From an uncultured Clostridia bacterium (GTDB lineage Bacteria > Bacillota > Clostridia > Christensenellales > Aristaeellaceae), in the NCBI GenBank assembly GCA_934631025.1, contig CAKTXR010000001.1, positions 124,001 through 188,000 of the forward strand: a stretch of DNA of 64,000 nucleotides, given 5' to 3'. Both the position numbers and the translations under genes were made by a program. Shown one piece after another: positions 58,529 through 64,000 of the stretch (positions are counted from its first letter, which is position 1; the number at the start of each line of letters is the position of its first letter). The notes under the pieces are model-generated. The model was not told the DNA's origin and did not search any database. It was given only the letters and a program-made list of their open reading frames with translations.

Positions 58529-59914
58529 ATGGTTTGCCCGGGATGCGGTACGCACCTGAAGGACGGGCTGGACGTCTGTCCGGAATGCGGCACGCCGCTT
58601 GAACGCCGCGCGGCGGGAGAAAAGAAGGAAGAGAGCGGTCGGAGCGAATGGGAGCGCACCATGACCGTCGCCATGCGCGTGCTCGTTCACATACTGATCT
58701 GGATCTTTTCGCTGAGCATACTGGCCTTCGGGCTGTACAAGGCCTATTACTGGTATCAGGCGTATTCCGTGCAGAAGCGCTATGAGGACGGCACGGTCAA
58801 GATGCCCGAATTGGAGGTCGTCACGATGGACGACGGCCGGACGGGTCACGCCATCACGTTCTATGGCCGCGACGGCGACATGATCTACATCGAGGAGCTG
58901 GACGAGCGCTACATGGTCGTGGGCGGCAAGGCGGTGGTCAGGGTGGCCGACGCGGAGTGGTTCCAGATCGCGGGCGTGAACGCGGCCTCGGCGCAGATTT
59001 CGCTCACCGCCGTTCAGACCACAGAAAAGGGCGAAAAGACGCTTTTGCCCATCGTTTCTTTCAACGTGGAGATGCCCGTTTCGCCATTGACCATCATCAG
59101 CCCGACGGAGAAATACGTCACCACGATGTCCTCCGTGTACGATCTCAAGCTGAACGTGGTTTACGGCTCCACCGTGCTGGTGGACGGCGAGGACGTGACC
59201 GGCATGGTCGACCGTCAGGGCAATCTCTCGGTCAGCGTGGCGGTCTATCCTCAGGGCGAGAACCCCGTCTCGATACTGGTGCAGACCCCCAATCACCTTG
59301 AGACGCGCGAGGATCTGGTATTCTATCGCCAGCCGATGGACATTGATCTGGAAATCGCCTCCAACACGGCGTTTACCTCCGAGCGTGCGAACATGGTGAT
59401 ACGCGGCGCGGTCGATCCCACAGCGCAGCTGACCATCGAGTCAAACTATGATCCTTCGACGTATAGTATCGACGAGAAAGGCAATTTCAGCTTCGCGGCG
59501 CTGTTCGATCATTACGGCGACAACACGATCACGCTGCGCGCGGCGAAGGCCGGCCTGCAGGATTCCGTCGTCAGCTTCAACATCTACTATGTGCCCTCCA
59601 TCAACGAGTACTCGCGCAAGGCGTGGAAGATGGACTATCAGAACCTGCTCTATTGCTGGCAGGAATGGGACGGCCGCGTGTTCGCCTGCAAGGGCACGAT
59701 CGTCGCGATTATGGACGACGATCCCGACACGCTGGTCATCGACATCTCCGACGACGGCAGCGGCAAGTATCTGGTCATCAAGAATATGTCCGGCAAGAAG
59801 ATCACCGAGACCGGCGGGCGCTACGTCATCTATGCCGACGTGTCCGGCCAGGGCGAATATGAGGGCAAGACCTACACGCGCCTGATCGGGCGCTACGCGG
59901 AATCGCTCGACTGA
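58529..59914 (+). CDS. Zinc-ribbon membrane protein with large outer region
   Basis: 461 residues, with GAAGGGAGATG before the ATG. A four-Cys zinc ribbon (C3, C6, C17, C20: CPGCG ... CPECG) is followed by one membrane helix (VLVHILIWIFSLSILAFGLY) and about 380 outer residues. These form several beta domains (bacterial Ig-like spacing, NPVSILVQTP; TITLRAAKAGLQDSVVSF) and a C-terminal OB-like part (FACKGTIVAIMDDD, LVIDISDDGSGKYLVIKNM). A zinc ribbon inside and beta domains outside is common in Firmicutes proteins of unknown function. It follows recF by 29 bp and probably shares its transcript. Confidence 0.75.
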   Translation: MVCPGCGTHLKDGLDVCPECGTPLERRAAGEKKEESGRSEWERTMTVAMRVLVHILIWIFSLSILAFGLYKAYYWYQAYSVQKRYEDGTVKMPELEVVTMDDGRTGHAITFYGRDGDMIYIEELDERYMVVGGKAVVRVADAEWFQIAGVNAASAQISLTAVQTTEKGEKTLLPIVSFNVEMPVSPLTIISPTEKYVTTMSSVYDLKLNVVYGSTVLVDGEDVTGMVDRQGNLSVSVAVYPQGENPVSILVQTPNHLETREDLVFYRQPMDIDLEIASNTAFTSERANMVIRGAVDPTAQLTIESNYDPSTYSIDEKGNFSFAALFDHYGDNTITLRAAKAGLQDSVVSFNIYYVPSINEYSRKAWKMDYQNLLYCWQEWDGRVFACKGTIVAIMDDDPDTLVIDISDDGSGKYLVIKNMSGKKITETGGRYVIYADVSGQGEYEGKTYTRLIGRYAESLD

Positions 59915-59932
59915 CAATTACACATAATGCAG

Positions 59933-59960
59933 GCGGCTGGCCTTCGGGCCGGCCGCTTTT
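59933..59960 (+). terminator. Terminator after the recF/zinc-ribbon unit
   Basis: GCGGCTGGCC-TTCG-GGCCGGCCGC, a stem with a stable TTCG loop, then TTTT. Confidence 0.85.
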
Positions 59961-59991
59961 GCGTATATGGAGCGAAATTTCGCGCGCAGTG

Positions 59992-60020
59992 TGGACGGAA
60001 GAGCCGTTTTGTGCTATGAT
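59992..60020 (+). promoter_or_regulatory. Candidate promoter for pepF
   Basis: TGGACG (59992-59997), 17-bp spacer, TATGAT (60015-60020) with an extended TG-C. Confidence 0.55.
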
Positions 60021-60081
60021 AAGATTGAATGCGCGGCCGCTTCGCCGCGCGATGCTATGATGAAAGGATGGACAAGGGACA

Positions 60082-61881
60082 ATGAGCGAAAGAGTACCGG
60101 AGCGCAGCGAGCTGAACGTGCGCGATACATGGAAGCTGGAAGATATGTACGCCTCGCAGGAGGCCTGGGAAGCGGATTATAAGAAGGCGGAGGCGCTGCT
60201 CAAGGCGTTTTCGGCGTTCGAGGGCAAACTGGGCGATGCGGATGAGCTGAAAAAGGCGCTGGACGCCTATTTCGACGCGAATCGTCTCGTCGAAAATCTC
60301 TTTACCTACGCCCGCATGCGCCGCGACGAGGACAACCGCAAGAGCGAATATCAGGCGCTCACCGATCGCGCGCAGTCGCTCATGGTGAAGCTGGGCACCG
60401 CCACGGCCTTTGTTCAGCCCGAGCTGCTTGAAAAGAGCGCCGATTATCTCGCGGACGTGATGAACCGCGAGGCGTTCTCCGACTATCGCGTGTTCCTCAG
60501 CGAGATCGAACGCCGTCGTCCGCACACGCTGTCCGCCGCCGAGGAGCGCATCGTCGCCATGACCGGCGAGATGGGCTCTTCTCCCGACACGATCTATTCC
60601 ATGCTGAACGACGCGGACATGAAGTTCCCCACCGTCGAGGGCGAGGACGGCAAGCCGGTCGAGATCACGCATTCCGGCTTTATCCCGCTGATGATGAGCA
60701 AGAACCGCAAGGTACGCCGCGCTGCGTTCGAGGGCCTGTATTCCACCTACAAGAGCTATTCGGCCACCATTCCGGCCATTTACGGCGCGTCGGTCAAGGC
60801 CGATGTGTTCTATGCCCACGCGGCGAAGCACGAAAGCGCGCTGGCCGCCCGCCTGTTCCCGGACGCTGTGCCGGAGGAGGTCTACACCAATCTGATTGAG
60901 AGCGTGCATCGCCATCTGCCCGTGCTCAACGAGTATATCGCGCGCAAGGGCGAGCAGATCGGCGTGAGCTATATGGGCATGGAGGACGTGTACGTGCCGG
61001 CCTGCGAGGGCTTTGACATCAAGCTGCCCTTCGACGAGGCCTATGAGCTGATGATGTCCTGCCTGCATCCGCTGGGCGGGGACTATCAGGCCGTGCTGCG
61101 CCGCGCGCGCGAGGAACGCTGGATCGATCCCTTCGAGAACGTGGGCAAGTCCTCCGGCGCGTATTCCTGGGGCACCTATGATTCGCATCCCTATGTGCTG
61201 ATGAACTACAAGCCCGGCCTGGACAGCCTGCTCACCATCGCGCACGAGATGGGCCACTCCATGCACTCCTACTATTCCAACCACACCCAGCCCTACACCG
61301 ACGCGGGCTATTCGCTCTTCGTGGCCGAGGTGGCCTCGACGACCAACGAGGTGCTGGTGCTGCTCGAGCTGATGGAGCGCTATCAGGGCAACGACAAGGC
61401 GCAGGCCTATCTCATCGCGCAGCTGCTGGAGAACTTCCGCACCACCGTGTTCCGCCAGACGATGTTCGCCGAGTTCGAGCGCGAATCTCACGCCATGGCC
61501 GAGCGCGGCGAGCCGCTGACCGTCGAGACGCTCAACGGCGTATACGGCCGTCTGAACGCCGAATACTACACCGCTGTGAAGCAGGATCCGCTGATCGCCT
61601 ATGAGTGGATGCGCATCCCGCACTTCTATCGCGCGTTCTATGTCTACAAGTACGCCACCGGCTTCTCCGCCGCCATGGCGCTGGCCACCGGCATCCGCAA
61701 GGAGGGCACTCCGGCCGTGGCGCGCTATAAGAAGTTCCTCTCGCTGGGCGGCAGTATGCACCCGATCGACCTGCTCAAGGTCGCGGGCGTGGACATGTCC
61801 GATCCCGCCTCGGTCGAGACGGCGCTCTCCACGTTCGACGAACTGGTCAAGAAGTATCTCGAGCTGACGAAAAAGGCGTAA
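60082..61881 (+). CDS. pepF: Oligoendopeptidase F (M3 family)
   Basis: 599 residues, the usual length for PepF. It cuts short peptides in the cytoplasm using zinc. The site is HEMGH at 388-392 (LTIAHEMGHSMHSYY), with the third ligand in FVAEVASTTNEVL. The N-terminal helical half (RNTWKLED-type start, here VRDTWKLEDMYAS) and the end (LGGSMHPIDLLKVAGVDM) are family hallmarks. AAGGGAC precedes the ATG closely; the AAAGGATGG further upstream may also serve. Confidence 0.95.
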   Translation: MSERVPERSELNVRDTWKLEDMYASQEAWEADYKKAEALLKAFSAFEGKLGDADELKKALDAYFDANRLVENLFTYARMRRDEDNRKSEYQALTDRAQSLMVKLGTATAFVQPELLEKSADYLADVMNREAFSDYRVFLSEIERRRPHTLSAAEERIVAMTGEMGSSPDTIYSMLNDADMKFPTVEGEDGKPVEITHSGFIPLMMSKNRKVRRAAFEGLYSTYKSYSATIPAIYGASVKADVFYAHAAKHESALAARLFPDAVPEEVYTNLIESVHRHLPVLNEYIARKGEQIGVSYMGMEDVYVPACEGFDIKLPFDEAYELMMSCLHPLGGDYQAVLRRAREERWIDPFENVGKSSGAYSWGTYDSHPYVLMNYKPGLDSLLTIAHEMGHSMHSYYSNHTQPYTDAGYSLFVAEVASTTNEVLVLLELMERYQGNDKAQAYLIAQLLENFRTTVFRQTMFAEFERESHAMAERGEPLTVETLNGVYGRLNAEYYTAVKQDPLIAYEWMRIPHFYRAFYVYKYATGFSAAMALATGIRKEGTPAVARYKKFLSLGGSMHPIDLLKVAGVDMSDPASVETALSTFDELVKKYLELTKKA

Positions 61882-61957
61882 GAATAAAGCAATAAACGGC
61901 GGGGAGGGGCGCGCTTTCAGCCCGCTCCCCACAATAGACAAAAAGGGGGACATTCCC

Positions 61958-63907
61958 ATGCGCATGAGACAGGTTCACCTCGATTTCCACACGTCCGAAA
62001 AGATCCCCGGCATCGGCAGCGCGTTTTCCAAGGAGCAGTTCCAGAGCGCGCTCAAGGCCGGCCATGTCGATTCCATCACTGTGTTTTCCAAGTGCCATCA
62101 CGGCTGGGCGTATCATCCCTCCACGGCCAATAGGATGCACCCGAACCTCACGTTCGACCTGCTGGGCGCGCAGCTTGAGGCCTGCCGCGAAATCGGCGTG
62201 AACGCGCCGGTCTATCTGTCCGCGGGCTTCGACGAGAAGGAAGTGCTCGATCATCCCGAATGGCTGAACGTGAATCCCGACGGCGTTGAGACGGCGACGT
62301 TCTCCAAGCCGCACTATCACCTGATGTGCTACAATACGCCCTATCTGGACAAATTGTGCGCGCAGGTCGAGGAGGTCATGGAGCGCTATCATCCCTGCGG
62401 CGTGTTCCTGGATATTTCCGCGCCCCGCCGCTGCGTGTGCGCCAGCTGCGTCAAGTCCATGCTCCGGCTGGGCATGAATCCCGACGATCCGGTCGACATT
62501 GCGCGTCACGGCGAGATGGTCTATGCTGAATACTGCCGCCGCATTGAAGCGTCCGTGCGCAAGTATTCCGACACCGCGACGATATTCCACAACGCCGGCC
62601 ACATCACGCACGGCCGCCGCGACATCGTGGATTTCGATACGCATCTGGAGCTGGAAAGCCTGCCCACCGGCGGCTGGGGCTACGATCACTTCCCCATGTC
62701 CGCGGCCTATGTGCGCACGCTGGGCAAGGAGTTCCTCGGCATGACCGGCAAGTTCCACACCAGCTGGGGCGAGTTCGGCGGCTTCAAGCATCCCAACGCG
62801 CTGATCTATGAGACGGGCCTGTCTCTGGCGCAGGGCGCGGGCTGCTCGATCGGCGATCAGCTGCATCCCAATGGCGAGATGAACATGAGCACATACAGGC
62901 TCATCGGCGCGGCCTACGAGCAGGTCGAAAAGAAGGAGAAGTGGGTCAGGGGCGCGGTCAACTATGCCGACATCGCCGTGCTGAGCTGCGAGGCCTATAT
63001 GCAGGACGGCCGCAGCGGCGCGGGCAACGACGCGAACGTGGGCGCGAGCCGCATACTCCTCGAAGAAAAGCAGCTGTTCAACATCATCGATCAGCAGAGC
63101 GACTTTGCGCCCTACAGGCTGCTCATACTGCCCGACCGCATCCGCGTGGACGAGGCGCTCAGGGCGCGCCTTGAGGCGTATCTGGCGCAGGGCGGCAAGG
63201 TGCTGCTGACCGGCGAATCGGGCGTGGCCGCCGATAAGGACGAGTTCGCGCTCGACGTGGGCGCGCGCTATGTGGGCAAGAGCGCCTACACCGCCACCTA
63301 CATGATCCCCGAGTACGAATGCGTCAACGGCAGAACCAGCTACGTCATGTACGAGCAGTCCTACGACATCGACGACGTGACCGGCACGGTGTTCGCCGAG
63401 CGCAACAATCCCTACTTTAACCGCCAGCCCTTCTTCTTCAGCTCTCACCGGCACACGCCCAACAACCCCGAGGACGTTCAGCCGGCGGCGGTCATCAATG
63501 GAAACATCGCCTATATCGGCTGGCAGGTGTTCCGCGATTACGCCATGGTGGGCGAGCTGCACGTCAAGGAGCTGGTGGCCTACGCCATCAATCAGCTGCT
63601 GGGCGACGAGAAACGCGTGCGCGTAACGCTGCCCGACCGCGGCGTGGTGACCGTGGCGCATCAGGAGGGCCGCGACATCGTACACCTGCTGTTCGCGCAC
63701 ACCACAAAGCGCGGCAAGAACGTCGAGGTCATAGAGGACGCCGTGACGCTGCCCAATGTGCAGGTCGCGCTGCGCACCGACAAAAAGCCCTCGAAGGTCA
63801 CGCTCGTGCCGCAGATGCAGCCGATCGACTTTACCTATGAGGACGGCCGCGTGTGCTTCACCGTGCCCGAGGTCACGCTCCATCAGATGGTCTGCGTCGA
63901 AGAATAA
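61958..63907 (+). CDS. GHL6-type glycoside hydrolase with beta-galactosidase-trimerisation-like domain
   Basis: 649 residues. The N-terminal barrel (RQVHLDFHTSEK, DSITVFSKCHHGWAYH, VYLSAGFDE, GVFLDIS) is the pattern of hypothetical glycosyl hydrolase family 6 (GHL6). The middle part (YRLLILPDRIRVDE, LAQGGKVLLTGESG) looks like the Rossmann-like trimerisation domain of GH42-type enzymes. A Cys cluster (CVCASCVKS) near residue 155 may bind metal. There is no signal peptide. Substrate unknown, but the surroundings suggest plant or host glycans. GGGGGAC precedes the ATG. Confidence 0.82.
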   Translation: MRMRQVHLDFHTSEKIPGIGSAFSKEQFQSALKAGHVDSITVFSKCHHGWAYHPSTANRMHPNLTFDLLGAQLEACREIGVNAPVYLSAGFDEKEVLDHPEWLNVNPDGVETATFSKPHYHLMCYNTPYLDKLCAQVEEVMERYHPCGVFLDISAPRRCVCASCVKSMLRLGMNPDDPVDIARHGEMVYAEYCRRIEASVRKYSDTATIFHNAGHITHGRRDIVDFDTHLELESLPTGGWGYDHFPMSAAYVRTLGKEFLGMTGKFHTSWGEFGGFKHPNALIYETGLSLAQGAGCSIGDQLHPNGEMNMSTYRLIGAAYEQVEKKEKWVRGAVNYADIAVLSCEAYMQDGRSGAGNDANVGASRILLEEKQLFNIIDQQSDFAPYRLLILPDRIRVDEALRARLEAYLAQGGKVLLTGESGVAADKDEFALDVGARYVGKSAYTATYMIPEYECVNGRTSYVMYEQSYDIDDVTGTVFAERNNPYFNRQPFFFSSHRHTPNNPEDVQPAAVINGNIAYIGWQVFRDYAMVGELHVKELVAYAINQLLGDEKRVRVTLPDRGVVTVAHQEGRDIVHLLFAHTTKRGKNVEVIEDAVTLPNVQVALRTDKKPSKVTLVPQMQPIDFTYEDGRVCFTVPEVTLHQMVCVEE

Positions 63908-63921
63908 AAATCCATAAAAAG

Positions 63922-63965
63922 AGCGCCGTCCCCGCGGGAAATGCTTCCCATGGGGGCGGCGCTTT
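63922..63965. terminator. Bidirectional terminator near the right edge
   Basis: AGCGCCGTCCCCGCGGG pairs with CCCATGGGGGCGGCGCT; TTT on the plus side, and CTCTTTTTATGG when read on the minus strand, so it works best for a minus-strand gene. Confidence 0.8.
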
Positions 63966-63979
63966 GCGTGCGGAACGGG

Positions 63980-64000
63980 TCAGTGCTTCTCGGCGATGAC
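63980..64000 (-). CDS. Possible 3' end of a minus-strand gene
   Basis: On the minus strand the last codons read V-I-A-E-K-H-stop, ending just before the bidirectional terminator whose stronger T tract faces this direction. Only seven codons are visible, so the product cannot be named. Confidence 0.35.
   Translation of the reverse strand, partial: VIAEKH

Noticed and set aside
61882..61957. Terminator after pepF
   Set aside because: GGGGAGGGGC/GCCCGCTCCCC can pair imperfectly but has no T tract; read-through into the GHL6-type gene is likely.

Overview
The window looks like chromosome from a high-GC (roughly 60%, judged by eye) Gram-positive bacterium of the Bacillota/Clostridia type. The signs are strong AGGAGG-like ribosome sites, near-consensus sigma-A promoters, an AddA-type recombination nuclease, a SipW-type signal peptidase with TasA-like substrates, a class B sortase and no outer-membrane genes. 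Many Gfo/Idh/MocA oxidoreductases, AraC regulators, a DUF3502 sugar-binding protein, an alpha-L-rhamnosidase and a GHL6-type hydrolase fit a plant- or host-glycan degrader such as a gut anaerobe. I infer this and cannot name the genus. I saw no rRNA, tRNA, CRISPR array, insertion sequence or phage gene.

Layout. 1-4660: end of a sugar-binding protein; a three-gene operon (membrane protein with a His/Cys motif, small PD-(D/E)XK-like nuclease, SNF2 helicase); a J-domain/TPR-like protein. 4700-9700: asnS, a Gfo/Idh oxidoreductase, a TraX-like membrane protein and an alpha/beta-hydrolase-fold protein with an odd nucleophile elbow. 9700-15650: secreted C69 dipeptidase (minus), nagA (minus), a small membrane protein, a secreted triple-SH3 protein and an M29 aminopeptidase. 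15860-22620: two AraC/oxidoreductase divergent pairs, a conserved protein of unknown function and a membrane-anchored parvulin-like foldase. 22650-28130: an ion-channel/OmpA pair resembling ZorA/ZorB, closely followed by an alpha-L-rhamnosidase. 28340-33490: a tightly overlapping run of membrane-anchored protein, dusB, a membrane-anchored M1-peptidase-like protein lacking the zinc site, and rnz, then a glycosyltransferase.

33540-46690 is the most distinctive region. A perfect consensus promoter starts a 13-kb surface locus: a SipW-type signal peptidase, six tandem TasA-like proteins, a CHAP-domain wall protein with Glu-Pro repeats, a large vWA protein, a seventh TasA-like protein, a protein with a TPQTG sorting signal, an intrinsic terminator, a 45-residue membrane peptide and a class B sortase. 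The parts suggest a machine that secretes, trims and wall-anchors a multi-subunit surface fibre. Structured repeats lie between some of the subunit genes.

46690-64000: an ABC-2 exporter (minus), an unusual leader or small-RNA unit, addA, a sugar-isomerase-like protein with an MBL-fold lactonase-like protein, typA, recF away from its usual dnaA-dnaN-gyrB setting, a zinc-ribbon membrane protein, pepF, a GHL6-type hydrolase, and the tail of a possible minus-strand gene at the right edge.
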